Source: Bifidobacterium simiarum
Lineage (GTDB): Bacteria; Actinomycetota; Actinomycetes; Actinomycetales; Bifidobacteriaceae
Reading direction: 5' to 3'
NCBI RefSeq assembly: GCF_002802905.1
Contig: NZ_PEBK01000007.1
Span: 97,139-161,138, forward strand
DNA length: 64,000 bases
The position numbers were made by a program, and so were the translations under genes. Positions 35,453 to 45,009 of the stretch are shown here, one piece after another (within the stretch, counting starts at the first letter, position 1; each line of letters begins with the position of its first letter). Below the pieces are notes generated by a model. It saw only the letters and a program-made list of their open reading frames with translations. It made no database searches and was not told the DNA's origin.

Positions 35453-38296
35453 GATGGTTCCTTTCATTGTGTTCATGATTGTTCCAAAACTTCCAGACCC
35501 GGCACCAGCCACGCCACCGGCACCAGCCGCGCGACGCCCGGCCTTCACCCGATACGGCCGAACCTTCGCGGGATCGAACCCGCCCAGCCGGCTCGCATTG
35601 AGCACCACCGACAGCGACGAGCAGGCCATCGCGGCCCCGGCGATCATCGGGTTGAGCAGCATGCCGGTGAGCGGATACAGCACGCCGGCGGCCACCGGAA
35701 TGCCAATGCCGTTGTAGCCGAACGCGAATCCGAGATTTTGCCGAATGTTGCGCATGGCGGCGTGGGCCAGATCGATCGCGGTGACCACGCCGGTCAGGCT
35801 GCCGCCCATCAGCGTCACGTCCGCGGACTCGATGGCCACGTCGGTGCCGGTGCCGATGGCGAATCCCACGTCGGCCCGAGCCAGCGCGGGCGCATCGTTG
35901 ATGCCGTCGCCCACCATCGCCACCACATGCCCTTCGGCGGCCAGTCGCGCGATTTCGTCGGCCTTGTTCCCCGGGCGCACGTCGGCCACCACCCGTTCGA
36001 TGCCGACCTGCGCGGCCACTGCCTTCGCGGTGTCGGCGTTGTCACCCGTCAGCATCACCACGTCGATGCCGCGATCCCGCAGCGCATCCACCGCCTGCCG
36101 AGACGTGGGCTTCACCGTATCGGCCACGGTGATCTGCGCGGCGAGCAGCCCGTCGACGGCCACCAGCATCGGTGTCTTGCCTTCGGCGGCGAACCGGTCA
36201 AGCTGATCGAGGATCTCGTCCACGCTCTGCGGATCGTCGGGCATCTGCACGTCATATGAATCGATGAATTCCGGATTGCCCACCAGCACGTCATGGCCAT
36301 CCACCCGCGCCCGCACACCCAATCCGGGCGTCGAGGCGAACTGCGAGTCCGAGGGAATCGTCACGCCACGGTCCTTCGCCCCGGCCACGATCGCCGTGGC
36401 CAGCGGATGCTCGGAATCCTGCTCGGCCGCCGCCGCAAGAGCCAGCACACCAACGCCGGAACCATCGGAACCAGCACCAGCAGAGTCAACGGAACCATCA
36501 AAACCGCCGGAATCAGAATCACCCGCAACACCATCAGCGCCGGCGGAACCAATACCAATCCCCCGCCACTGCCCATACGGCAGTACGTCCTTGAGCTCGG
36601 GACGCCCTTCGGTGACGGTGCCGGTCTTGTCGAGCACGACCACGTCCACACGCGCCGCGGTCTCCAAGGCCTCCGCCGAGCGGATCAGCACACCGTATCG
36701 GGCGGCACGTCCGGTGGCGATGGTGATCGACAGCGGCGTGGCCAGACCCAGCGCGCACGGGCAGGCGATCACCAGCACGCTCACCGCGCACACCAGCGCA
36801 TACGTGATCCGCGGCTGGGGCCCGAACGCCCACCACAACGCGAACGCCCACACGGCGATCAGCACCACCGCCGGCACGAAAACCGCGGAGATGCGGTCGG
36901 CCAGACGCTGCACCGGCGCCTTCGAACTCTGAGCGGACCGCACCAGCGCCACGATCTGCGCCAGCACCGTGTCCCGTCCCACCTGGGTGGCCCGGTACCG
37001 GATCGATCCCGATCCGTTCACCGTGGCCCCGGTCACCGTATTGCCGGCGCCCTTGACCACCGGCATGGGTTCGCCGGTGATCATCGACTCGTCCACCGAG
37101 GTCTGTCCGGAGATCACCACGCCGTCCACCGGCATACGGTCTCCCGGGCGAATCACCACCACATCCCCGACGACCACCTGATCGGCGGGGATCTCCTCGA
37201 TCTGACCGTTCCGTTCAACCCGGGCGGTTTTCGGCTTCAGGCCCATCAGCGACCGGATCGCGCGACCGGTGCCCAGACGGGCGCGAGTTTCGAGCACCTG
37301 ACCGATCAACATCAGGGTGATAATCGTGCCGACCGCCTCGTAATACGGTTCGCGCGCCCCGACCGGCAACGCCTGCGGGGCGATCGTGACCACCAGACTG
37401 TAGAGGAACGAGGCTATGGTGCCCAGCGACACCAGCGCGTTCATCTCCGGCGCGCGGTGGCGGATCGCGGCCCAGCCGGTGGCGTAGATGGGCCGGCCCG
37501 AATACAGCATGACCGGGGCGATCAGGACCAGCTGCCACCATGGATCGAGGTGATAAAGATGGACCATCGTGGCGATGAATACGGGGATGGTGAGGACCGC
37601 GGCGACGATGAGCCGGCGGATGAGGGAATGCAGCTCCTCGAGGCGTGCCGCATCGTCGGCGTCGGCGGGATCGGTATCGACGGAATCGGCGTCGGCTGGA
37701 TCGGAAGAGACGGAGTCCGCCGGAACGCCGGTATCGATGGGTAAAGAGGTATCGGCAGATCCGACAGACCCAGCAGACCTGACAGATCCGGTTTCCGCTG
37801 CGACTGCGGCAACCGCCGAATTATGTCCTGTAGCCGAATCATGGTCAGCGGCCGGATCAGGGTTGACGGCCACCGATTCGGACGGGGCCTCAGCGACCAC
37901 GCTGGATTTCCCAACCACGCTGGATTTCCCAACCACGTGGAGGGTGCCGTGCAGCATGTTCATGCCGCAGGCGAAGCCGTACTCCCCCGGCTGTTGCGGG
38001 GTCAGAGTGACCGTGGTGGTGCGGAACGCCGGCAGCACCTGGTCGATGCCGAAGTCGGGGAACACCACATGCGACGAGCATTCGCCGCTTTCCTTGCGAT
38101 CGAACATCAGCCGCAGCGGCACGCCGGCCTCGGCCTCGATCACCGACGGGCTGTAGCCGCCCTTGACCTCGATCACCGCCTCCTGCACTGATCCTTCGCG
38201 GCGGGCGCGGGTGGCCGATTTCGGCGCGAAGAAGAACCACAGCACCCCGACGCTGAGCACCAGCGCCGCGATCACCGCCACCGCGATATCCATCAT
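35237..38296 (-). CDS. Copper-transporting P-type ATPase with cupredoxin and YHS domains
   Basis: 1019-residue P1B-type ATPase. An N-terminal TM helix leads into a cupredoxin-like domain (residues about 45-125; Cys/Met ligands in [14 protein letters not shown]) instead of the usual HMA domain. An acidic low-complexity linker follows, then the ATPase core: [14 protein letters not shown], the CPC ion motif ([13 protein letters not shown]), the phosphorylated Asp in DKTGTVTEG, and [15 protein letters not shown] disordered insertion interrupts the nucleotide-binding part. The C terminus carries a YHS domain (DPVCGMSV...[12 protein letters not shown]). It should move Cu(I) or Ag(I) across the membrane. 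Divergent from csoR, with which it shares a control region. GGGGAGG precedes two tandem ATG codons. Confidence 0.92.
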   Translation of the reverse strand: MMDIAVAVIAALVLSVGVLWFFFAPKSATRARREGSVQEAVIEVKGGYSPSVIEAEAGVPLRLMFDRKESGECSSHVVFPDFGIDQVLPAFRTTTVTLTPQQPGEYGFACGMNMLHGTLHVVGKSSVVGKSSVVAEAPSESVAVNPDPAADHDSATGHNSAVAAVAAETGSVRSAGSVGSADTSLPIDTGVPADSVSSDPADADSVDTDPADADDAARLEELHSLIRRLIVAAVLTIPVFIATMVHLYHLDPWWQLVLIAPVMLYSGRPIYATGWAAIRHRAPEMNALVSLGTIASFLYSLVVTIAPQALPVGAREPYYEAVGTIITLMLIGQVLETRARLGTGRAIRSLMGLKPKTARVERNGQIEEIPADQVVVGDVVVIRPGDRMPVDGVVISGQTSVDESMITGEPMPVVKGAGNTVTGATVNGSGSIRYRATQVGRDTVLAQIVALVRSAQSSKAPVQRLADRISAVFVPAVVLIAVWAFALWWAFGPQPRITYALVCAVSVLVIACPCALGLATPLSITIATGRAARYGVLIRSAEALETAARVDVVVLDKTGTVTEGRPELKDVLPYGQWRGIGIGSAGADGVAGDSDSGGFDGSVDSAGAGSDGSGVGVLALAAAAEQDSEHPLATAIVAGAKDRGVTIPSDSQFASTPGLGVRARVDGHDVLVGNPEFIDSYDVQMPDDPQSVDEILDQLDRFAAEGKTPMLVAVDGLLAAQITVADTVKPTSRQAVDALRDRGIDVVMLTGDNADTAKAVAAQVGIERVVADVRPGNKADEIARLAAEGHVVAMVGDGINDAPALARADVGFAIGTGTDVAIESADVTLMGGSLTGVVTAIDLAHAAMRNIRQNLGFAFGYNGIGIPVAAGVLYPLTGMLLNPMIAGAAMACSSLSVVLNASRLGGFDPAKVRPYRVKAGRRAAGAGGVAGAGSGSFGTIMNTMKGTIMALFNRHHSESHDMHGMHHEAGAGSAVDPVCGMSVNPETAAASREYEGKTYYFCGAGCAAHFDQNPASFAK

Positions 38297-38335
38297 GACC
38301 TCCCCGTTCGCCTTTCCTGCCAACCGACCTCACCA

Positions 38336-38354
38336 TATACCCCATGGGGGTATA
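38336..38354. promoter_or_regulatory. Probable CsoR operator with divergent -10 elements
   Basis: TATACCCCATGGGGGTATA is a near-perfect palindrome with G/C tracts, as in known CsoR sites. It overlaps a rightward -10 TATACT (38351-38356) for csoR and lies beside a leftward TATGGT for the ATPase. Binding by CsoR is inferred. Confidence 0.75.
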
Positions 38355-38474
38355 CTCGCAAGTGTCGGTTCACCGAAGGAAAACACCGGACGGGGAGGAC
38401 ACCGACCGGGGGAACACCGGCCCACGCGGGCGGAACCACGAGGACGGAACCACGTCTATGAAACGAGGACATCA

Positions 38475-38885
38475 ATGACGAACGCCACCTGCGAGCATTG
38501 CGACGTGCACGAACCGCACGAAGCTCATGAAGTGCACGAGATTCACGAGACGCACGACCAGCAAGGAGACCGCGACCAACACCGCGAATGCGATCAACAC
38601 GCCGCCGGCGGGTACATCGAGGACCAGAAGAGGATCATCGCTCGGCTCAGCCGCATCGAGGGGCAGATCCGCGGCATCAAGCAGATGGCCCAGGACGGCG
38701 AATACTGCATCGACATCCTCACCCAGATCTCCGCGGCCAACAGTGCGCTGAAGTCGGTGGCGCTGATCCTGCTCGACGATCATCTCAATCACTGCGTACG
38801 GCAGGCCGCTGCCGAAGGAGGGGACGTGGCCGACGACAAGCTTGACGAGGCCAGCGCCGCCATCGCCCGACTCGTACGGTCCTGA
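38475..38885 (+). CDS. csoR: CsoR-family copper-sensing repressor
   Basis: 136-residue four-helix regulator. The metal-binding set is visible: Cys in DGEYCIDIL, and His and Cys in DDHLNHCV (HxxxC). These match CsoR copper ligands. The N terminus adds about 45 residues rich in His and Glu with a CEHC motif, not part of the usual CsoR core, which may bind extra metal. GAGGAC precedes the ATG. It sits next to the copper ATPase and a G-tract palindrome, so it should release DNA when copper binds. The last bases including the stop codon form part of a 29-bp tandem duplication. Confidence 0.9.
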   Translation: MTNATCEHCDVHEPHEAHEVHEIHETHDQQGDRDQHRECDQHAAGGYIEDQKRIIARLSRIEGQIRGIKQMAQDGEYCIDILTQISAANSALKSVALILLDDHLNHCVRQAAAEGGDVADDKLDEASAAIARLVRS

Positions 38886-38923
38886 GGCCGGCCACCCGAC
38901 TCGTACGGTCCTGAGGCCGGCCA
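38866..38923. repeat. 29-bp tandem duplication at the csoR 3' end
   Basis: Two exact units (38866-38894 and 38895-38923) begin CCCGACTCGTACGG and include the TGA stop; a third unit begins as CCCGA and diverges. The remainder of the gap up to 39289 holds no gene, only a GCCGGCCACC-rich stretch and a hairpin. Confidence 0.9.
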
Positions 38924-39160
38924 CCCGAACGACCTGTCCGAGCGGTCTGTCCGACGCCGGCCACCTGACATTCCCAAGGCCGACTGTCCGATATGCGGGC
39001 ACGGTAGGGGTAACACCATCAGCCCGCAGCGACGGCAAACAAAAACCAAACCCGATCACACATCAAACGCACAGAATCGCACATCCGCAAACAGCGCCCA
39101 CGTTCACCGAACAGCGCCGAACGGACCCCGCAACAACCACCGAACATCCCCTGCAACGAC

Positions 39161-39192
39161 GATGCCCCGGCCTGAAATCAGGTCGGGGCATC
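39161..39192. terminator. Hairpin between csoR and the next leftward gene
   Basis: GATGCCCCGGCCTGA and TCAGGTCGGGGCATC pair over 15 bp with a two-base loop. It lies about 100 bp past the hypothetical gene's stop codon, so it may end transcription from either side. Confidence 0.65.
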
Positions 39193-39289
39193 ATGTCGAA
39201 CGTCAGTCGGTCACCGGTCCAACCACCGCGAGTTTCCGATCATCGTCGATCGGAACGGGCCGCGGCTCCCATCACCGGAGACCTTCCGA

Positions 39290-39706
39290 TCACCAGTGGT
39301 TGGCGCCGGGGCCTTCGAACTTGACGTTGAAGCCGCGCTCGTAGTGCAGGAACATGTTGGCACCGTAGCGGTCGACGTCGCGGTGGGTGAAGAGCATACG
39401 GATCGCGAAGGCAGTCTGCACGTCGTCAGGCAGGGCGCGGAAGGCCTTGTAGGCGTCCCAGCCGTCCTTGGCAACGGCCTGATCGGAAACGAAGGCGTAG
39501 CCGTAGCCGTCCTCGTTCACGTAACCCAGGAAGGGCAGGTCCCATGCGTCGTGCTCGGTCAGCGCGGCCTTGTAGTCCTCCACCTTGGAGAGCGCCTCTT
39601 CGGAAATGCCGAAGGAGCGAGCCACTTCGTTGGCGGCGGCCGTCTTGCGATCGGCATAGGCGCCGTACAGTGAGGTGTCGACGGTAATCTGCTTGTTTTC
39701 CGCCAT
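39290..39706 (-). CDS. Conserved-looking hypothetical protein
   Basis: 138 residues, acidic, no signal peptide or TM helix. It contains SFGISEEALSKVEDYKAALTEHDAWDLPFLGYVNEDGYGYAFV and ends HYERGFNVKFEGPGANHW. I do not recognise a family. The chosen ATG is six bases after an AAGG box; an in-frame ATG two codons earlier is too close to it. Composition and codon bias indicate a real, possibly well-expressed cytoplasmic protein. Confidence 0.75.
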   Translation of the reverse strand: MAENKQITVDTSLYGAYADRKTAAANEVARSFGISEEALSKVEDYKAALTEHDAWDLPFLGYVNEDGYGYAFVSDQAVAKDGWDAYKAFRALPDDVQTAFAIRMLFTHRDVDRYGANMFLHYERGFNVKFEGPGANHW

Positions 39707-39758
39707 AATCATCCTTCCCCCGCATGCTCACCACTGAGGACCATGCGTTTGTTTCAGC

Positions 39759-39798
39759 GATGTGCGATGTAACATGAAAATGTCACATTCATCACATC
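39759..39798. promoter_or_regulatory. Nested imperfect palindrome in the glgE/hypothetical divergent region
   Basis: GATGTG...CACATC encloses TGTAACAT, four bases, ATGTCACA. This resembles a CRP/FNR-like site in form. The 396-bp divergent region is AT-rich and contains the promoters of both genes; no other element was recognised. Confidence 0.4.
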
Positions 39799-40102
39799 TG
39801 AGTTATCTGCAATCCACGTCTTGCGGACCGCACATAGAACACCATACCCCACTTTTTCAGGCAAATTTTGCCAGTTCATTCGCTTTTTACAGCGAATTCT
39901 TGCTTTTGTCACAAAGACACCATTGATGATCAGTTAGAACAATCAAAATGTTCGGTTTTTGTTATAATTCGTTATAAATTCGCGCTCGGAAAACCAAAAG
40001 TTTACTTTTCCATCGGCGTTTCCGGCGTGTCGCACAATCGAGTCAAAAACCGCGGCAAATCGCGTAAAAACGGTGTAAACCCTACCTCTTACAATGAGCG
40101 CT

Positions 40103-42391
40103 ATGACTGAAATCAGCAGTAACCAAGTCACGAATTCTCCCTCCACCTCCGCTTCCGTCGATCAGGGGACGCCGACACGGAAGACCAATGGTGACAGCGC
40201 CGCCAAGAAGACTTCCGCAGCCCGAAAGACCACCCGGTCCGGACAGGGCGCCCGGAAGACCACGCGTCGCACCGCCCGCAAGACCGTCCCCCAGTCGACG
40301 GTCAAGGGCATGGCCATGTCGGCCCCCGCGCCGAGCATCCCGGTCACCGAACCCGGCCAGTTCGGTCGCATCAACGTTCTTGATGTCACCCCCAACGCCG
40401 AGGGTGGCGTGTTCCCCGCCCGCGTGGAACTCGGCGAACAGTTCCATGTCACCGCCGAGGTGTTCATCGAAGGCCGCACCAAGGTCGGCGCCACCGCCGT
40501 GCTGAAGACCTCCCGAGGCAAGATCATGCAGACCCGTCCGATGACCTGCACCAACCCCGGCCTCGACCGCTGGGAAGTGGATCTGCAAGCCGGCGAGCAC
40601 TCCGACGTCAAACCATGGGAGGACGGCTTCGCCGACGTCAAGCGCCAGCTGGGCAACTGGAAGGTCGTCGTCGAGGGCTGGGAGGACACCTACGCCACAT
40701 GGCTGCACGACGCCACCATCAAGGTGGGCGTGCGCGACAACGACGTGGAGAACGCGCTCGACGAGGGCGCCGAACTCCTGCTGCGCTGGGCCAAGACCCG
40801 CGACGCCGGACTCAACGCCGCCCAGAAGAAGGTGCTGCGCGACGCCGCCGAGCAGGTGCTCAACAAGGAGCTGAGCATCACCGAGCGTCTGGCCGCCGCC
40901 GACTCCCCCGAGATCCACGAGCTGCACGACACCAACCCGCTGCGCGACGGCATCAGCGCCGGACGCCCGGTGAACCTGCTGGTGCAGCGCCCGAAGTCCT
41001 CCTTCGCCGCCTGGTACCAGTTCTTCCCCCGTTCCGAAGGCGCCTACGTGGACGAGAACGGCAAGATCGTCCAGGGCACGCTCAAGACGTCCGTCTCCGG
41101 ACTCGAACGCGCCAAGGCCGAGGGCTTCGACATCGTCTACCTGCCCCCGATCTTCCCGATCGGCGTGACCAACCGCAAGGGCCGCAACAACACGCTGGTG
41201 GCCGGCCCCGACGATCCGGGCTCCCCGTTCGGCATCGGCAGCGAACTCGGTGGCCACGACACCGTCGACCCGCTGCTCGGCACCATGGACGACTTCAGGG
41301 CCCTCACCGCCAAGGCGCATGAGCTCGGCCTCGAGATCGCGCTCGACTTCGCCCTGCAGTGCTCGCCCGACCACCCGTGGGTCAAGCAGCACCCGAACTG
41401 GTTCCGCCACAAGCCGGACGGCACCATCGCCTTCGCCGAGAACCCGCCGAAGAAGTATCAGGACATCTACCCGATCGACTTCAACGCCGACATGGAAGGC
41501 ATCGAGAAGGAAGTCGAGCGCCTGATGGAGCTGTGGATCGACGCCGGCGTGACGATCTTCCGCGTGGACAACCCGCACACCAAGCCGGTGCGCTTCTGGC
41601 AGGACGTGATCGGCGCGGTGACCAAGCGTCACCCGGAGATCCTGTTCCTCGCCGAGGCGTTCACCCGCCCGGGCATGATGCGCGCGCTGAGCTACGCCGG
41701 ATTCACCCACTCGCACTGCTACTTCCCGTGGCGCAACACCAAGGAGGAGCTGGAGGAGTACCTCAACACCACCAACTGCGACAACGGCTACTACCAGCAC
41801 AACACCTTCTGGCCCACCACGCCCGACATCCTCACCGCCTACGTGCGCGACAACGGCATCGCCGGCCACGCCGTGCGCGCCGTGCTGGCCGCCATGGGCT
41901 CGCCGAACTGGGGCATCTACAACGGCTACGAACTGATCGAGAACCGTCAGCGCCCCGGCTTCGAGGAGCAGATCGACAACGAGAAGTACGAGATCAAGGT
42001 GCGCGACTGGTCCAAGGCCAAGGAGTACGGCATCGCCGAGATCCTCACCAGCCTCAACCGCATCCGCCGCGCCCACCCCGCCACGCACAGCTACCACAAC
42101 CTCACCGTGCTGGACAGCGCCGACGAGAACATCCTCGCCTTCGTGCGCCACACGCCGGCCGAGTTCACCGGCACCGGCAAGCCGGACACGCTGATCGTGG
42201 TGGTGAACCTCGACGGACACAACGCCCACCAGTCGATGGTGCACCTCGAGCTGAGCGACTTCGGCATCGAAGGCGACTCGGTCGACGTGCACGACGAGCT
42301 CACCGGCCGCGACTTCACCTGGAGCTGGGACAACTACGTGTCCCTCGCCCCGTGGGCCGACGTCGCGCACGTCCTCAGCGTGAAGTACTGA
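40103..42391 (+). CDS. glgE: GlgE maltosyltransferase
   Basis: 762 residues. Alpha-1,4-glucan:maltose-1-phosphate maltosyltransferase of GH13, extending glucans with maltose 1-phosphate. The GH13 motifs are visible: ALDFALQCSPDHPW, GVTIFRVDNPHTKP (nucleophile Asp), LFLAEAFTRP (acid Glu) and HNTFWPTTPD. The first 75 residues are an added Lys/Arg/Thr/Ala-rich tail (AARKTTRSGQGARKTTRRTA). TACAAT lies seven bases upstream and there is no ribosome-binding site, so the mRNA is probably leaderless. No treS, pep2 or glgB lies nearby, so the source of maltose 1-phosphate is not visible here. Confidence 0.93.
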   Translation: MTEISSNQVTNSPSTSASVDQGTPTRKTNGDSAAKKTSAARKTTRSGQGARKTTRRTARKTVPQSTVKGMAMSAPAPSIPVTEPGQFGRINVLDVTPNAEGGVFPARVELGEQFHVTAEVFIEGRTKVGATAVLKTSRGKIMQTRPMTCTNPGLDRWEVDLQAGEHSDVKPWEDGFADVKRQLGNWKVVVEGWEDTYATWLHDATIKVGVRDNDVENALDEGAELLLRWAKTRDAGLNAAQKKVLRDAAEQVLNKELSITERLAAADSPEIHELHDTNPLRDGISAGRPVNLLVQRPKSSFAAWYQFFPRSEGAYVDENGKIVQGTLKTSVSGLERAKAEGFDIVYLPPIFPIGVTNRKGRNNTLVAGPDDPGSPFGIGSELGGHDTVDPLLGTMDDFRALTAKAHELGLEIALDFALQCSPDHPWVKQHPNWFRHKPDGTIAFAENPPKKYQDIYPIDFNADMEGIEKEVERLMELWIDAGVTIFRVDNPHTKPVRFWQDVIGAVTKRHPEILFLAEAFTRPGMMRALSYAGFTHSHCYFPWRNTKEELEEYLNTTNCDNGYYQHNTFWPTTPDILTAYVRDNGIAGHAVRAVLAAMGSPNWGIYNGYELIENRQRPGFEEQIDNEKYEIKVRDWSKAKEYGIAEILTSLNRIRRAHPATHSYHNLTVLDSADENILAFVRHTPAEFTGTGKPDTLIVVVNLDGHNAHQSMVHLELSDFGIEGDSVDVHDELTGRDFTWSWDNYVSLAPWADVAHVLSVKY

Positions 42392-42472
42392 GCGTGCTGC
42401 GTGTACTGCGCGGGCCTGCGCACTGAGCTGACGCACTGACGCCGGCGGAGACCAACTTCGCCGGCTGAATCA

Positions 42473-42557
42473 CCCGAAATCCGCGATTGACGGTGCCAAA
42501 TGGTCGTTTTCCAGCCGAAAAAACGACCGAAAAGCACCACGAATCGCGGATTTCGGG
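42473..42557 (+). terminator. Long hairpin between glgE and ppa
   Basis: CCCGAAATCCGCGATT and its exact complement form a 16-bp outer stem; GGTGC/GCACC and GGTCGTTTT/AAAACGACC form inner stems. GTTTT follows. Probable terminator of glgE. Confidence 0.75.
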
Positions 42558-42679
42558 GTTTTAGGCCCCGAAGTCCCGCCAAAGTCGGGTCAAAGTCACG
42601 CATGCGCGGGCGGTTTGCCGGGGCATTGAGTATTCTTGGATGCGGTAACACACAATGTCAACTCGCAAAGGAGACAGAC

Positions 42680-43174
42680 ATGGCTGAGACGTTCGACGTG
42701 GTCGTTGAGATCCCCCGCGGCTCCAAGAACAAGTACGAAGTGGATCACGAGTCCGGCAAGATCCGCCTGGACCGCATCCTCTTCACCTCGATGCAGTACC
42801 CGGATGACTACGGCTACATCGACGGCACCCTGGGCGAGGACGGCGATCCGCTCGACGCTCTGGTGATGATTCCGAATTCGGTGTTCCCCGGCTGCATCGT
42901 CGAGTGCCGCGCCGTCGGCCTCTACCACATGGAGGACGAGGCCGGTGGAGACGACAAGGTGCTGTGCGTGCCCGCCGACGTCCGTTTCGACAACATCAAG
43001 GACATCGACGACGTCTCCGAGTACCACAAGGCCGAAATCAAGCACTTCTTCGAGCAGTACAAGGCTCTGGAGCCGGGCAAGGAAGTCAAGCCCGGTGACT
43101 TCTGGACCGGTGCCGCCCAGGCCGAGAAGGAGATCGTGGAGGCCCGCAAGCGCCTCGCCGACTCCGAGAAGTGA
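42680..43174 (+). CDS. ppa: Inorganic pyrophosphatase
   Basis: 164-residue soluble family I pyrophosphatase, hydrolysing PPi to phosphate. Diagnostic stretches: EIPRGSKNKYEVD, YPDDYGYIDGTLGEDGDPLDALV (metal-binding aspartates) and DDVSEYHKAEIKHFFEQYK. AAAGGAGAC precedes the ATG. Single gene with terminators on both sides. Confidence 0.97.
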   Translation: MAETFDVVVEIPRGSKNKYEVDHESGKIRLDRILFTSMQYPDDYGYIDGTLGEDGDPLDALVMIPNSVFPGCIVECRAVGLYHMEDEAGGDDKVLCVPADVRFDNIKDIDDVSEYHKAEIKHFFEQYKALEPGKEVKPGDFWTGAAQAEKEIVEARKRLADSEK

Positions 43175-43259
43175 GCGACGGTGATCGATCGGGGAAATGA
43201 GTGATCGGGAATCAAAAGTCCCGTAACGATCCGATGATCCCCGACCAGTCATCCGACAG

Positions 43260-43293
43260 AACGCCCGCCGTGCCATACGCCGGCGGGCGTTTT
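43260..43293 (+). terminator. Rho-independent terminator of ppa
   Basis: AACGCCCGCCG and CGGCGGGCGTT form an 11-bp stem with a ten-base loop and TTTT. Confidence 0.88.
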
Positions 43294-43401
43294 GTATGCC
43301 CCACTGCCTAGAATCGAGCGAGTACCTAGGCGTAGGCGGTGATTTGGAAACCGTCGAGGCCCATCCCGTACCGTGGTTCCGCATCGATTCGGCAACCGGG
43401 G

Positions 43402-43989
43402 ATGAACCTACATACACCATTCATGATTATCGCAGTTCTGCTTATCGCCGTATCCGTATCCATGGACGCCTTCGCCGTTTCGATCGGCAAGGGTCTTACC
43501 GTCACGAAGGTCCATCCGGTCGACGCCCTGAAGACCGGCCTGTGGTTCGGCGGATTCCAGGCTCTGTTCCCCCTGCTCGGCTATTTCGCGGCCTCCACGT
43601 TCAGCAAATACGTGATCGCGGTCGATCACTGGATCATCTTCGGTCTGCTCGCCTTCATCGGCGGCAACATGATCCGCGAGGCCTTCGAGGAAGAGGAGGA
43701 GAACGAGCGGGAGACCGCCCAGTTCGACTGGAAGCATATGCTGCCGCTGGCCGTGGCGTGCAGCATCGACGCCTTCGCCGTGGGCGTGAGCTTCGCGTTC
43801 ATGAAGATCAACATCATCGCCTCGGTACTGTGCATCGGCGTGACCACCGGCCTGTTCTCCGCAGCGGGCCTGTACATCGGCCGCGTATTCGGCTCCCGTT
43901 GGCAGATGCCCGCGCAGATCGCCGGCGGCGTGGTGCTGATCCTGATCGGCGTGAAGGTGCTGCTCGAGCACATGGGTCTGCTGCCGTAA
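43402..43989 (+). CDS. mntP: MntP-type manganese efflux pump
   Basis: 195-residue membrane protein with six TM helices in two related halves. Each half holds the conserved Asp in SMDAFAVSIGKG and SIDAFAVGVSFA, the expected ion-binding motif. It exports Mn(II). The start is uncertain: the chosen ATG has no proper ribosome-binding site; a second ATG seven codons on is possible. A TAGAAT element near 43310 may be its -10; I looked for a yybP-ykoY riboswitch in the leader and did not find it. Confidence 0.9.
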   Translation: MNLHTPFMIIAVLLIAVSVSMDAFAVSIGKGLTVTKVHPVDALKTGLWFGGFQALFPLLGYFAASTFSKYVIAVDHWIIFGLLAFIGGNMIREAFEEEEENERETAQFDWKHMLPLAVACSIDAFAVGVSFAFMKINIIASVLCIGVTTGLFSAAGLYIGRVFGSRWQMPAQIAGGVVLILIGVKVLLEHMGLLP

Positions 43990-44041
43990 GCCGTTCCGGC
44001 CCGTCAGACCATTGCAGACCATCACAGTCAAACCGTCACGG

Positions 44042-44794
44042 TCAGAACACCGCGGGCCCGAAGTGCATGGCGAACGCCGCCACGAAGATGCCGTAGCCGA
44101 GCATCAGCACCGGCACCATGCCCATGCCCATCCATGAGAACGGCAGCTTGCGCGGCTTGCCGTTCCACCAGGTGATGGAGGCCGCCAGCAGGGCCACCGC
44201 CGCCGCCAGCAGCACGACGATCACCGTCACCGCCAGGGAGGTCGGCGTCTGCTCGGCATTAAGATCGCGGACCAGCGACGGCAGGAACATCCAGCACACC
44301 GCGCCCAGCGTGGACAGCGAGGCCATGAGCCCCACCGACAGCGAACGGATGAGGTGGGAGCGGTTGCGACGCATCATCTGCCGCAGGAACGAGACGAACA
44401 CCATCACCCAGAACCAGATGACCAGGAAGCCCGCCCAGCGCAGGAACGTCTGGTCGGTGTAGAACTCCCCCGACGCGAGATAGCCGAATCCGACGAGGAA
44501 CGTCACCGAGGCGAGCACGCGGGCGAACACCGATTCGCGGGCCTCGCCCTCGAACGGCCATCCGACCAGCATCACCATGCTGCCGCTGAGCAGCAGAAAG
44601 CCCAGACCGATCAGACCGCTGACGGTATGCGTGCCCAGCGTGAACACCGCGAACAGCAGCACCGCGTACGAGGCGATCTGCGTGACGGCCACGGAGAACC
44701 CACCATGCTTGGTCATCCCCCGCTTGAGCCACTCCTGCTCGCCCGCGCGGGGTTCCGGCGCCGGGGTCTTCTGCCAGCTTCTGAGCTTTGCCAT
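44042..44794 (-). CDS. Membrane protein of unknown function
   Basis: 250 residues with seven to eight hydrophobic segments, starting with a basic cytoplasmic N terminus (MAKLRSWQKTPAPEPRAGEQ). Segments include FLLLSGSMVMLVGWPF, GFLVIWFWVMVFVSFL and VTVIVVLLAAAVALLAASI. No motif recognised. AGGAGA precedes the ATG. It is convergent with mntP and divergent from glnR. Confidence 0.8.
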   Translation of the reverse strand: MAKLRSWQKTPAPEPRAGEQEWLKRGMTKHGGFSVAVTQIASYAVLLFAVFTLGTHTVSGLIGLGFLLLSGSMVMLVGWPFEGEARESVFARVLASVTFLVGFGYLASGEFYTDQTFLRWAGFLVIWFWVMVFVSFLRQMMRRNRSHLIRSLSVGLMASLSTLGAVCWMFLPSLVRDLNAEQTPTSLAVTVIVVLLAAAVALLAASITWWNGKPRKLPFSWMGMGMVPVLMLGYGIFVAAFAMHFGPAVF

Positions 44795-45009
44795 GACATC
44801 TCCTACATCGTCATCAGTCAGAATCTCAGTATAAAGCCACGCACGTATACGAAGACCGGCGAAAGAACGGAGCCGAGGCCGCGACTTGCAGCGAAAAGAC
44901 TCACGATTTGGATACATTTGCCGGAAAACGATCACAACGTCCACAACCCTGTTTAATAATGAGTGAAAATGTAACGAACAGCAGCCAATGCGACGACACA
45001 AATCGTAGA

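Noticed and set aside
40082..42436. 784-codon frame antisense to glgE and 954-codon frame antisense to valS (48560-51424)
   Set aside because: High-GC third-position bias leaves the antisense frame open; no domain or ribosome-binding site, and both sense genes are full length with catalytic motifs.
43310..43401. Manganese (yybP-ykoY) riboswitch in the mntP leader
   Set aside because: The conserved loop sequences of that riboswitch were not seen.
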